Positions 44,470 through 53,116 of a DNA stretch of 53,149 nucleotides are shown here, in pieces. The notes beneath the pieces were generated by a model. The model was given only the letters and a program-made list of their open reading frames with translations. It ran no database searches and had not been told where the DNA came from. The translations under genes were made by a program, and so were the position numbers. The stretch's first letter is position 1. Each line of letters begins with the position of its first letter. The stretch is from Legionella shakespearei DSM 23087 (GTDB lineage Bacteria; Pseudomonadota; Gammaproteobacteria; Legionellales; Legionellaceae): the NCBI RefSeq assembly GCF_000373765.1, contig NZ_KB892434.1:1175-54323 (forward strand), written 5' to 3'.

Positions 44470-46481
44470 TACTTTACCTTCATGCCTGGGAGCGCTCCTG
44501 CATCAGGTTGTAACAGATAGATTCCTTTACCATCACCAGCCGCCAGAACCATACCTTCAGAAACCCCGAAGCGCATGGTGCGCGGTGCCAGATTTGCCAC
44601 CATAACCGTGAGGCGACCAACCAGCTCCTGAGGCTCATAAGCACTCTTGATTCCAGCAAAAACCTGCTTTTGCGTTTCACCCAAATCCAAAGTCAGGCGT
44701 AACAGTTTATCGGCACCCTCAACAGGTTCCGCAGCTACTATTTTGGCAATACGCAAATCAACTTTAGCAAAATCTTCAATACTAATGATGTTTTCATCAT
44801 TCTTTGCTTCACTTTTAACTGCAGTTGCTGTCATCAAAGATTCCTTGGTTTGGGCGAACATCGCTTCAATTTTTTCTTTTTCAACGCGAACCATTAAAGG
44901 TTGAAAATCGTTAATCCGGTGGTTTAATAATGGAGTATCAATAGCATTCCAGGTCAAAGAGTCGCAATTTAAAAACTGCTCTGCAGCCTTAGCCATTGTA
45001 GGCAGTACCGGTTTTAAGTAAGTCATTAAAACGCGGAACAGATTGATCCCCATGGTACAAATCGCATGAACTTCCGGCAGCTTGTCTGCATCCTTTGCTA
45101 GAACCCAGGGCTTATTCGCATCGATGTATTGGTTGACTTTATCAGCACACTCCATAATTTGTCGGATAGCACGGGCATAATCACGGCTGACAAAGGATTC
45201 GATAATGGCTGCACGGGCACCAAGCAAATCAGCGTACAATTGCGGATCAGACAATGAATCGCTTAAGCGGTTATCAAAACGTTTGTTAATAAATCCGGCA
45301 CAACGGCTGGCAATGTTGACTACTTTACCTACCAGATCAGCATTAACCCTGTTGGTGAAATCATCAAAATTCAAATCCAGATCATCTACGCGGCCATTTA
45401 ATTTGGCAGCAAAATAATAGCGTAGATATTCCGGGTTTAAATGGTCAAGATAAGTTCGCGCTTCAAGAAAGGTACCGCGCGATTTTGACATTTTCTGGCC
45501 GTCTACAGTTAAAAAACCGTGAGTAAATACAGCTGTAGGCATTCTATGACCACTGGCAGCCAACATTGCGGGCCAGAACAGGGCGTGGAAATAAACGATG
45601 TCCTTGCCGACAAAATGATATAATTCTGTTTTGGAATCTTTATTCCAAAATTCATCAAAAGAAACACCTTGCTCATTGCAATATTTTTTAAAACTGGCCA
45701 TATAACCTATAGGTGCATCAAGCCAGACATAAAAATATTTATCGGTAGTACCGGGAATGGGAAAACCAAAATAAGGTGCATCACGAGAAATATCCCATTG
45801 CTTTAATCCTGCCTCAAACCATTCGCCCAATTTGTTGGCTACTTCGGTTTGCAAATGGCCATTAGCCGTCCATTCTTTCAATAAGGTTTCGTATTTTGGC
45901 AAATCAAAAAAATAATGCTCTGAATCTTTTTCAATGGGCTTGGCTCCAGAAATTGCAGATACAGCATCGATCAGTTCGGTTGGAGCATAAGTAGCACCAC
46001 AGGACTCACAATTATCGCCGTATTGCTCTAAAGCGCCGCATTTAGGGCAAGTGCCTTTAACGTAGCGGTCAGGCAAAAACATTTGTTTTTCAGGGTCATA
46101 AGCCTGACGAATGGTTTTTTTAATAATATCGCCGCCTGCCTGCAATTGCTCGTAAATGGCGGAGGCAAGAAGCTGATTTTCTGGAGAGTGAGTGGTATGG
46201 TAACAATCATAATCAATGGCAAAGCCTTTAAAATCACTTTCATGGCTCGATTTAATTTGTGCCGTCAGCTCTTCAGGAGTAATCCCCATCTGTTCTGCTT
46301 TGAGCATGATAGGCGTTCCGTGCGCGTCATCACCGCAAACGCTAATGCACTGAATGCCAAGCATTTTATGGGTACGTACCCAAATATCCGTTTGAATGTG
46401 CTCAACCAAATGCCCAAGGTGTAAATGTCCGTTAGCATAGGGAAGCGCGCTGGTCACCAGCATTTTACGTTCTGTAGCCAT
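44469..46481 (-). CDS. metG: Methionyl-tRNA synthetase
   Basis: 670 residues. The class I signature is in [11 protein letters not shown] (HIGH-type), zinc-binding CPKC and CESC precede the catalytic core, and the KMSKSRG loop lies near residue 335. A C-terminal EMAP/Trbp-like tRNA-binding domain (about 570-670) completes the long form. The stop overlaps the rnfB-like start. First gene of metG-rnfB-nth. Confidence 0.97.
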   Translation of the reverse strand: MATERKMLVTSALPYANGHLHLGHLVEHIQTDIWVRTHKMLGIQCISVCGDDAHGTPIMLKAEQMGITPEELTAQIKSSHESDFKGFAIDYDCYHTTHSPENQLLASAIYEQLQAGGDIIKKTIRQAYDPEKQMFLPDRYVKGTCPKCGALEQYGDNCESCGATYAPTELIDAVSAISGAKPIEKDSEHYFFDLPKYETLLKEWTANGHLQTEVANKLGEWFEAGLKQWDISRDAPYFGFPIPGTTDKYFYVWLDAPIGYMASFKKYCNEQGVSFDEFWNKDSKTELYHFVGKDIVYFHALFWPAMLAASGHRMPTAVFTHGFLTVDGQKMSKSRGTFLEARTYLDHLNPEYLRYYFAAKLNGRVDDLDLNFDDFTNRVNADLVGKVVNIASRCAGFINKRFDNRLSDSLSDPQLYADLLGARAAIIESFVSRDYARAIRQIMECADKVNQYIDANKPWVLAKDADKLPEVHAICTMGINLFRVLMTYLKPVLPTMAKAAEQFLNCDSLTWNAIDTPLLNHRINDFQPLMVRVEKEKIEAMFAQTKESLMTATAVKSEAKNDENIISIEDFAKVDLRIAKIVAAEPVEGADKLLRLTLDLGETQKQVFAGIKSAYEPQELVGRLTVMVANLAPRTMRFGVSEGMVLAAGDGKGIYLLQPDAGALPGMKVK

Positions 46482-46587
46482 AAATTAAGAATACTCTCGA
46501 AGATAAAAACGACTAATTATAACGCAAAGAGAAATGAAATGCTGCTCTTTATACTTAAAGATGGAGGAATAGGACAGAAGAAAACAA

Positions 46588-46609
46588 AAACGCGGCCTGA
46601 GCCGCGTTT
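46588..46609 (-). terminator. Rho-independent terminator of the gene at 46644
   Basis: Stem aaacgcggc / gccgcgttt with loop ctga. Read on the minus strand it is followed by a T-rich run (tttttgttttctt), as expected for intrinsic termination. Confidence 0.75.
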
Positions 46610-46643
46610 AAAGTGTGTCTCAATAACAGGATTATTAACAGGA

Positions 46644-47360
46644 TTATTGAGCTGGTCCAGCAGCAGGAGCAGGAGTAGCCTCTGATGCAGATAAAACAAC
46701 TGGCTCGTCCTGATGCAGGCTGACAGTGTGAACTGGCTCAGCATCTTCTTCGCTGGAACTGGAGGACGTTTTTGCAGGAGCACTTTGGGTGCTTAACGCG
46801 GCCAGAGCAGCGGCAGAAGACGTAGCATCAAGATCGTCTCCTTCAAAAGCAGGCTCATTAGGATCAACTGGTGGTTTACTACCAGAAAAGAAGTTTTTCA
46901 CTGCATTGAACACACTAACAGCTGTGGCACCAATGAATGTAGCTGTACCTGTTACAAGAGCAGCAAGACCAGTGGTAGCAAGAGCCTGAAGAATAACATT
47001 GCTACCGACTAAAGAAGCAATAGAAACACCAGCAATGGTGAAGTTAGCAATAGCAGCTAAAGCAGCAGGCCAGAAAGCAACAGTTAACCCAACAGCTAAA
47101 GCAGTCCATAGCGCTACGGTAATAGGTAACATTTGTTTACCTAAAAGACCGGCAAAGCCTCTGGCTACGTATTTGGTTGCATCAAAAAGTAAATTAGTAA
47201 CAAATCTGACTGCATCAACAACAAAACCAAAAAGGCCACGAGAGTGTTCTTCATCACCGTATTTGTCAACAGATGTGGAACCCAATAACAGGTTGGTCAT
47301 ACCAGAAAAAATCCTCGCTGGTAAATAAAATATCCATGTAACAACATCACTGAATTTCAT
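46644..47360 (-). CDS. Hypothetical membrane protein with acidic Ser/Ala-rich tail (238 aa)
   Basis: No family recognised. The N-terminal 150 residues contain several hydrophobic segments (about 80-105, then 105-150, rich in Ala, Val and Gly). The C-terminal 90 residues are low-complexity: TSSSSSEEDAEPVHTV and a Pro/Ala tail. Positive residues precede the first long helix. Glu-rich C-termini resemble the E-block often seen in Legionella Dot/Icm substrates, but this is only suggestive. Followed by a clear terminator. Confidence 0.75.
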   Translation of the reverse strand: MKFSDVVTWIFYLPARIFSGMTNLLLGSTSVDKYGDEEHSRGLFGFVVDAVRFVTNLLFDATKYVARGFAGLLGKQMLPITVALWTALAVGLTVAFWPAALAAIANFTIAGVSIASLVGSNVILQALATTGLAALVTGTATFIGATAVSVFNAVKNFFSGSKPPVDPNEPAFEGDDLDATSSAAALAALSTQSAPAKTSSSSSEEDAEPVHTVSLHQDEPVVLSASEATPAPAAGPAQ

Positions 47361-47579
47361 ATCTTACTCCTAGGTTATAAATCCAGGCGGATTGTAGCAA
47401 TCCTATAGCGATGTGTGAATCAAAAGTGTTCAGTATATTGTTACAATAATGTAAAGTAAAATATCTGTATTGACAAATTTATGGCTATAAATCAAATAAT
47501 TAGCGAGGCGCTTATGATTGTTAATTGTTTCAACTGGGAAATAAAGAGACACCAAGGGTGTTAATGTGGCACCAAAATC

Positions 47580-47599
47580 CGTCGTCCTGAGCACGTCTT
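47580..47599 (+). repeat. Family A repeat fragment
   Basis: cgtcgtcctgagcacgtctt matches the outer part of the family A arm with one change. The rest is missing. Confidence 0.65.
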
Positions 47600-47624
47600 C
47601 TGTTTGCTTATGCTCTCATTACCT

Positions 47625-47744
47625 AAAGAAAACCGAGCCGCGACCGTGAGGGAGCGGAAATTTTGGATGTACACCTAATGAATAATCAACCATGGAGTGC
47701 AGCGAACTGTTCCGCTTCCTTACGGTCGCGGCTCGGTTTTCTTG
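47625..47744. repeat. Family D arms in outward order
   Basis: A right-type arm (aaagaaaaccgagccgcgac...) precedes a left-type arm (gttccgcttccttacggtcg...), the reverse of the order at 22665-22746, with about 48 bases between. Confidence 0.75.
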
Positions 47745-47767
47745 GCATGATGCTCTTTTGTACTCTT

Positions 47768-47835
47768 GATTAGCGAAGCGTAATACAGGATCGAAGTGGC
47801 AATTTCCCGTATTACGCTTCGCTAATACGGGCTAC
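47768..47835. repeat. Family B two-hairpin repeat
   Basis: Left stem gattagcgaagcgtaataca..., spacer gatcgaagtggcaattt, right stem cccgtattacgcttcgctaa then tacgggctac, directly after the family D arms. The outer end of the left stem is lost. Confidence 0.85.
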
Positions 47836-47840
47836 GAAGT

Positions 47841-48380
47841 TTAACTGAATGAAAGGGAGCTAACTCCTGGTTCTGCATGCCCATCATCTGCAGGGCTTGT
47901 AGGGGCAGGAGTGAGCAAATTGGGTGTTGGCCTCATCTCATCCGAGCTTATCTCGTCGAATTCATTGTCTGAATCAGGGCGGCGCAAGCTGGAAGATTCT
48001 ACCTGTAAATGTCTGCGTAAATAATCATGACTGCTTTCGAGAGGCACTTCGCTTGTTTCACCCTCTCCACTGACCAGTTCATACAGATTGATACTGATAC
48101 TGGCCAACTGTTTTAATACTACAATACTTACAGCAACGGCTGCGAAACTGACAGCAACCATAATGGCACTTAAGGCCAGTACAGCAAGAGCAAAAGGAAT
48201 TGTGTCCAGGAAAGCTAAGGGAATTAATCCCAACAGGCTAATACTGGCAAAAACGGGTAACGCTGCCGGAAAGGCAAGACAAATACAGGCTGTACCCAAT
48301 CCAACACCCAAAGATGCAAGAAGAAGTGTTACCAAATAGGATTTATTTCGGTGATACCAATCTTTTATTTTATCCCACAT
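47841..48380 (-). CDS. Hypothetical membrane protein with acidic tail (179 aa)
   Basis: No family recognised. After MWDKIKDWYHRNKS there are about three hydrophobic segments (residues 15-45, 45-65, 70-100). A polar, acidic Ser/Asp/Glu/Pro-rich C-terminus follows (DNEFDEISSDEM). ATG at 48380 has GGGGA upstream and gives a sensible amphipathic N-terminus; a longer frame starting at 48431 is less likely. Similar in layout to the neighbouring gene at 46644, though not obviously related in sequence. Confidence 0.7.
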   Translation of the reverse strand: MWDKIKDWYHRNKSYLVTLLLASLGVGLGTACICLAFPAALPVFASISLLGLIPLAFLDTIPFALAVLALSAIMVAVSFAAVAVSIVVLKQLASISINLYELVSGEGETSEVPLESSHDYLRRHLQVESSSLRRPDSDNEFDEISSDEMRPTPNLLTPAPTSPADDGHAEPGVSSLSFS

Positions 48381-48437
48381 AACCGATCCCCAATTAAAAA
48401 TTACGAAGATTGTACCATTTTGCACCGACAAAGTGCA

Positions 48438-49127
48438 CTATTTATGATCAAAATTATGATATTTTGTTGGATCGGCTATACCCGCCTTGGCAAAGCCCCG
48501 CTTTCTAAACGTACAACTGTCACATTGCCCACAGGCTTCACCAGCTTCATTAGCCTGATAACAGGAAAGGGTTAAACCGTAATCTACCCCTAAGGTGACA
48601 CCCAGTTCTATAGTCTGTACTTTACTTAAATATTGTAAAGGGGCATGAATTACAAAGGAATCACCTTCAACACCTGCTTTTGTTGCCAGATTCGCTAATG
48701 TCTGAAAAGCCTGAATAAATTCGGGGCGACAATCAGGATAATGAGAAAAATCGACTGAGCTTGCTCCTATAAATATATCCCGGGCACCAATAGATTCTGC
48801 AAATCCCAGGGCCATGGATAAAAATATGGTATTGCGAGCAGGCACATAAGTAACCGGGATTTCCGTGCTTTCCTGAAAATCGGGTACACTGATCGTATCA
48901 TCGGTTAAGGCTGAACCTGCAAACAAACCAGTATCCAGATTCACTATTTTATGCTCTTTGACCGCAAAATGCCGGGCAATGCGAGCAGCAGCCAGTAATT
49001 CCGCTCCGTGACGCTGACCGTACGAAAAGCTCAATGCAAAACACTCATAGCCCTCTGATTTGGCTAAAGCCAGACATGTAGTGGAATCCAGGCCGCCAGA
49101 AAGTAAAACGACTGCTTTTTTCATCAT
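48438..49127 (-). CDS. queC: 7-cyano-7-deazaguanine synthase QueC
   Basis: 229 residues. PP-loop ATPase motif [11 protein letters not shown] at residues 9-19. A zinc site is formed by Cys in [18 protein letters not shown] near the C-terminus. It converts carboxy-deazaguanine to preQ0 in queuosine biosynthesis. Two adjacent ATGs open the frame; either may be used. It diverges from manC. No queD, queE or queF is adjacent. Confidence 0.96.
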   Translation of the reverse strand: MMKKAVVLLSGGLDSTTCLALAKSEGYECFALSFSYGQRHGAELLAAARIARHFAVKEHKIVNLDTGLFAGSALTDDTISVPDFQESTEIPVTYVPARNTIFLSMALGFAESIGARDIFIGASSVDFSHYPDCRPEFIQAFQTLANLATKAGVEGDSFVIHAPLQYLSKVQTIELGVTLGVDYGLTLSCYQANEAGEACGQCDSCTFRKRGFAKAGIADPTKYHNFDHK

Positions 49128-49249
49128 AATAAAACCCTGTATTAACCTATGTAACCTGGCAAAAAAAACCCGAAGTGCGTACCAGGCATTGCCTGCTCTT
49201 AAAAAATATTGTTAAAATGCAGGCCAATTATGCCACAATGTGGAATGTG

Positions 49250-50692
49250 ATGACGACTAATCTTTATCCAGTAATTCTTGCCGGTGGCTCCGGAACACGC
49301 TTATGGCCGCTATCGCGCCAGAATTTTCCCAAACAATTTTTAACTCTGAATGGCGAATTATCCCTTTTACAACAAACCATCAAAAGGGCGATGAACCTGA
49401 ATAGCGATCATACATTAATAGTCAGTAATGATGCCCATTACTTTCTGTGTCAGGAACAACTACAGAGCTTTAACAGGAAAACCAGCTATTTGCTGGAACC
49501 TTGTGCACGCAACACAGCCCCTGCTATTGCCTGTGCTGCCCATCAGCTGATCCGTCTGGCAGGTAAAGACGCTGTGATGCTGGTATTGCCTTCGGATCAT
49601 TGGATAGCAGATGATCTTGCCTGGGAAAGGGCCATGAACATCGGAGCGCAATTTGCAGCGGATAATGAAGCTATAGTTACCTTTGGTATCAAACCGGATA
49701 GTCCCAAAACTGGCTATGGATATATTGAGGGAGGAAATGAATTAGCCTCTGAAGTACAAAAGGTTTTAAGTTTCCGTGAAAAACCGGATTTAAAAACGGC
49801 AGAGGAATTTATAGCCAGAGATAATTATTTCTGGAACAGTGGTATGTTTGTGTGCCGCGCTGAAGTGTATCTTAAAGAGTTGGAACAATTTGCTCCTGAT
49901 ATTCATCACTTCAGTCATGAAGCACTGAAGCATGCACAGCAGCATCATGATTTTTTACGTCTTGATGCAGATCAGTTTGCCCAATGTCAGGATGAATCTA
50001 TAGATTACGCCATTATGGAAAAAACAGACAAGGCAGTGGTTATACCTGTTTCCATGCAATGGAGTGATTTAGGCTGCTGGACAGCCGTAGCTGATGCCAA
50101 TGAGCAAGACAGCCAGGGCAATACAATAACGGGAAAGGTTATTGCTCAGGACAGTCAGAATTGCCTGATCAACAGCCAGGATTTATTGGTTACCACAGTA
50201 GGAATTAAGGATCAAATTATCGTGGCGACCAGAGATGCTGTTTTGGTTGCTGACAAACAGTATTCTCAACAGGTCAAGGAATTAGTCAACTCTTTACGAA
50301 AAGATCATCATCAACTGACCCAAGACCACCAACGCGTATCAAGACCCTGGGGTTATTATGAGATTTTAGCCGAAGGCCCTACCTTTAAGGTAAAGCGCCT
50401 TATGGTAAAACCTGGAGCCAAGCTGTCACTTCAAACCCACCAGCATCGTGCAGAACACTGGGTAGTGGTTAGTGGCAAGGCTGAAGTAGTCAATGACCGA
50501 CAAACCATACATTTATCAGCAAACCAATCTACTTACATACCACAAAATACCTTACACCGTTTGGGTAATTCGAGCACAGAACCTTTGTACGTTATTGAAG
50601 TGCAAAGCGGCTCTTATCTGGGTGAGGATGACATTAAACGTTACGATGATATTTATTCTCGCAGAGGCGTTGAAGCGGAAGCTGTTGTGTAG
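49250..50692 (+). CDS. manC: Mannose-1-phosphate guanylyltransferase / mannose-6-phosphate isomerase
   Basis: About 480 residues. The N-terminal nucleotidyltransferase starts with PVILAGGSGTRLWPLSR and includes LLEPCARNTAPAI and LPSDHW. The C-terminal cupin isomerase carries PGAKLSLQTHQHRAEHW. It makes GDP-mannose for surface polysaccharides or glycoconjugates. Start ATG at 49250 with GGAA five bases upstream gives the usual length; the frame extends upstream to 49175 without support. It is a single gene here. Confidence 0.95.
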   Translation: MTTNLYPVILAGGSGTRLWPLSRQNFPKQFLTLNGELSLLQQTIKRAMNLNSDHTLIVSNDAHYFLCQEQLQSFNRKTSYLLEPCARNTAPAIACAAHQLIRLAGKDAVMLVLPSDHWIADDLAWERAMNIGAQFAADNEAIVTFGIKPDSPKTGYGYIEGGNELASEVQKVLSFREKPDLKTAEEFIARDNYFWNSGMFVCRAEVYLKELEQFAPDIHHFSHEALKHAQQHHDFLRLDADQFAQCQDESIDYAIMEKTDKAVVIPVSMQWSDLGCWTAVADANEQDSQGNTITGKVIAQDSQNCLINSQDLLVTTVGIKDQIIVATRDAVLVADKQYSQQVKELVNSLRKDHHQLTQDHQRVSRPWGYYEILAEGPTFKVKRLMVKPGAKLSLQTHQHRAEHWVVVSGKAEVVNDRQTIHLSANQSTYIPQNTLHRLGNSSTEPLYVIEVQSGSYLGEDDIKRYDDIYSRRGVEAEAVV

Positions 50693-50705
50693 CGTTTTTT
50701 TAGGC

Positions 50706-50737
50706 GTAGCCTTGATGCAGCGATAGCGTAATCAAGG
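50706..50737. repeat. Family B-like hairpin with altered stem
   Basis: gtagccttgatgcagcgata then gcgtaatcaagg. The stem bases are changed to cttgat/atcaag while the gcgatagc core is kept. Confidence 0.6.
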
Positions 50738-50788
50738 TTTTCATGCAGCAAGGTTAAGGTTCTACACCTCTTTGTCGTAGTCCGATCT

Positions 50789-50861
50789 ACGTCGTCCTGA
50801 GCGCGGCATAGTACCAGTATTTGGAGATCCTTCGCGCAAAAAGACGCGCTCAGGACGACGT
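50789..50861. repeat. Family A repeat with truncated left arm
   Basis: The left arm stops after acgtcgtcctgagcgcg and joins the centre (gcatagtaccagtatttgg). The right arm is complete (ggagatccttcgcgc... to ...gacgacgt). Confidence 0.85.
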
Positions 50862-50900
50862 GGATTCGGGGAGAAGTTGCTCCGGAATAGCGCAGTGCGT
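50862..50900 (+). repeat. 39-bp repeat, copy 2
   Basis: Second copy of the sequence at 43098-43136, directly following a family A right arm. Confidence 0.8.
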
Positions 50901-51004
50901 TCAGCATGATATCTACTCCCATCATGTAATCTGAAAGTCAAGATTCCAAATCTTTGATATATGCAAACTTTAGTATCAATTCCGTAAATACATAAATATT
51001 CAGC

Positions 51005-51034
51005 TTGTTTTTAAAATAAATGCTATGTTATAAA
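51005..51034 (+). promoter_or_regulatory. Promoter candidate for the gene at 51113
   Basis: TTGTTT (51005-51010), 18-base spacer ending in an extended TGT, then TATAAA (51029-51034). This implies a leader of about 70 bases. A GAGGTG ribosome site precedes the ATG by five bases. Confidence 0.5.
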
Positions 51035-51112
51035 AAAGAACACGTTTACTTTTTTATAGTATTATTAAATAGGTAATCACCAAAATAAACATTTAATGAA
51101 TGAGGTGACATT

Positions 51113-52963
51113 ATGGCAACCGCTGGCTTAATACTCCAATCGTATCTGCAAACAATGACGAACGAGAAGCTGGATGATTTGCGCCGTAATAAAACCGTGG
51201 ACGACCTACTGGAATACAATAAAAAAATTCACGGGGGAGATTTCCTTATTCCGCTGAGTTTTTACCTGAGCATTTTGGAAAATACTGATGAAGTCATGCT
51301 TCATTATATGAGCCAGGAAAAAAAAGATGAGCTCTTACGTGACCTGCAGGTGACGTATCTGCTTTTATTAGCACAAAAAAAATATGAGCTCACGCATCAG
51401 AAGATTGAAAATGCACGATCGTATGACAGCAGCATCAGGAAATGCCAACAATTAATTGATGTCCTGAATTATAAAAAATCATGTGAAGAAAAAAATGAAG
51501 AACCAGCTCCGGAATACGGTTTTGCGACGGATGGTTATCCGGCTAAATTCCTGGGCTTCTTCCTGGGTCAGTGGCTGGCTGAACAAATCATTGGCATGAT
51601 GAACCGTCAAACCAAAACCATTAAAGAAGCTATGGGTTGGTTTAATGAAAAAAGGCTGAACTGGGTCTGGGATTCGGCTCTGTTAAAAACGGTTTTTGAT
51701 GCTTTGCCGCCTGATTTCTTCAACCTTCAGGATGCAACAGTAAACATCCGAAAACCCGATCCCTACACTGGGGCGTTGAGCTGGATTTTGTACTATTTCC
51801 GCTTTGGCCTTAATTTATCTTTATTACTCAAACATACGATCAGTGGCCCCTGGATGGATGCCGAAGAGAAGAAAACGCCCTGGTATGAACGATTCATGAC
51901 CCAATGGGATCAAAGGAAATTTACTTTACTCAATGACTCCATATGGGCCACCGGCAACCTGGCCTGTTATTTTTGGCTTACCGGAAAGGCATTGGGAGTA
52001 TGGGGTGATGCACTGACTTTAGGTTTGCTTGTCTTTGATATTACTTTAGCGGTCTGGGATTATGAAGAACAAAAGACCAAACATAATAAGGAAATGCTTC
52101 ATTTTGAGAAAGAAATAGCGATAGTCAGGGAACTGATAGAGAAAGAAGAACAGGATATAAAAAATGGGCAAGATCCGAAAAAACTCAAGGAATATCATTT
52201 GCAACTGGATGCTTTAACACGAGCACAGAAACAAGGCAAAAGAGATTGGGATCATCAGCAAACGGGTTTAATAGCGGCCATAGGTTATGCTGTTGGTTTA
52301 ATGATTGCTTTTGCCTTACTTGCGATGCCTTTCCTGCCGATCACCGGGCCTGCAGCTCTGATTATAGGAATTGCCGGAGCCGTACTTTGCTTCGCCTTCA
52401 CTGTTATTTACAGTGGGGTAAGAGGTGGTCTCGAATTGCATAAAACCCATGTTACCAAGAAAGAGGCCAAGGAAGATTATCTTAAGAAAATTGAGGAATT
52501 CAAATTATTGTTATTGGAAAATCCTGATTTGGACGATAACGAGAAAAAATTCCTGTTCCTGGAAATTAAAAAGCTAAAAGCTGAAAATGAATACCAAAAA
52601 CAAATGATCGTATTTCAAACCATGCATTTGATTCGCTCCATCGTCATTGATGCGTTGGTTCCTGCACTGGTATTTGTCGGCCTGGTCTTTGTACCATTGG
52701 GAGTTGGTCTCGCAGTCATGGGGGCGGGACTCTTACTGGCTATAGTCTCTAACTCAATGATTAATGCGATATTCAAGCCAGCTAAGGATGAATTAAAATC
52801 CTTTGATGAAGACGAATACCGCACTTTTTGCACGAATATTGAGTGTGAGGATAAAAAATCCGTGCCATTAGCTTCTACCTTCTTTATGGGAAGCACCGAT
52901 AAATCTGAGGATAAAAAGCCTTTATTAGGCGAAGATTCAGGATTATGTTCAGGATTAAATTAG
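51113..52963 (+). CDS. Large hypothetical multi-helix membrane protein (616 aa)
   Basis: No family recognised. Residues 1-135 are charged and helical. Hydrophobic stretches lie at about 245-260, 285-325, 385-440 and 505-545, which could form six to seven membrane helices. A long coiled-coil-like segment separates them (about 325-378, EEQKTKHNKEMLHFEKEIAI), with another at about 448-500. The C-terminus is polar (DKKPLLGEDSGLCSGLN). No signal peptide. Combined coiled coil and paired hydrophobic segments resemble Legionella effectors that insert in host membranes; this is inference. Confidence 0.8.
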   Translation: MATAGLILQSYLQTMTNEKLDDLRRNKTVDDLLEYNKKIHGGDFLIPLSFYLSILENTDEVMLHYMSQEKKDELLRDLQVTYLLLLAQKKYELTHQKIENARSYDSSIRKCQQLIDVLNYKKSCEEKNEEPAPEYGFATDGYPAKFLGFFLGQWLAEQIIGMMNRQTKTIKEAMGWFNEKRLNWVWDSALLKTVFDALPPDFFNLQDATVNIRKPDPYTGALSWILYYFRFGLNLSLLLKHTISGPWMDAEEKKTPWYERFMTQWDQRKFTLLNDSIWATGNLACYFWLTGKALGVWGDALTLGLLVFDITLAVWDYEEQKTKHNKEMLHFEKEIAIVRELIEKEEQDIKNGQDPKKLKEYHLQLDALTRAQKQGKRDWDHQQTGLIAAIGYAVGLMIAFALLAMPFLPITGPAALIIGIAGAVLCFAFTVIYSGVRGGLELHKTHVTKKEAKEDYLKKIEEFKLLLLENPDLDDNEKKFLFLEIKKLKAENEYQKQMIVFQTMHLIRSIVIDALVPALVFVGLVFVPLGVGLAVMGAGLLLAIVSNSMINAIFKPAKDELKSFDEDEYRTFCTNIECEDKKSVPLASTFFMGSTDKSEDKKPLLGEDSGLCSGLN

Positions 52964-52966
52964 TAG

Positions 52967-53032
52967 TGTAGCCGGTCTGCTTGCAGCCGGGATCGTGCCA
53001 CTTCGATCCCGGCTGCAAGCAGACCGGGCTAC
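52967..53032. repeat. Family C two-hairpin repeat, spacer reversed
   Basis: Left stem gtagccggtctgcttgcagc.., spacer gatcgtgccacttcgat in the opposite orientation to 41087, right stem cccggctgcaagcagaccgg then gctac. Confidence 0.9.
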
Positions 53033-53054
53033 TAGACTGTGCCACTCCAGTTCC

Positions 53055-53112
53055 ACGTCGTCCTGATCGCGTCTTTTGGCGCGAAGGATCTCCTGAATGT
53101 GGCATGGCACCA
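53055..53112 (+). repeat. Family A repeat, left arm plus centre
   Basis: acgtcgtcctgatcgcgtct (one change from consensus), arm end ggatctcc, centre gtggcatggcaccag. The right arm is absent. Confidence 0.8.
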
Positions 53113-53116
53113 GTTT

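Larger units (their letters stand above)
47361..47840. other. Repeat-filled intergenic stretch
   Basis: 480 bases between two hypothetical minus-strand genes. It holds a family A fragment (47580-47599), two family D arms in reversed order and a family B two-hairpin unit. The first 200 bases are AT-rich and show no convincing gene. Confidence 0.7.
50693..51112. other. Repeat-bearing intergenic stretch with promoter
   Basis: 420 bases after manC. In order it holds a B-like hairpin, a family A copy with a truncated left arm, the 39-bp repeat, then an AT-rich leader with a promoter candidate for the following gene. No gene is apparent. Confidence 0.7.

Noticed and set aside
46425..46685. 86-codon plus-strand frame between metG and the gene at 46644
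   Set aside because: It spans the terminator hairpin and overlaps both flanking genes on the opposite strand, without a ribosome site.
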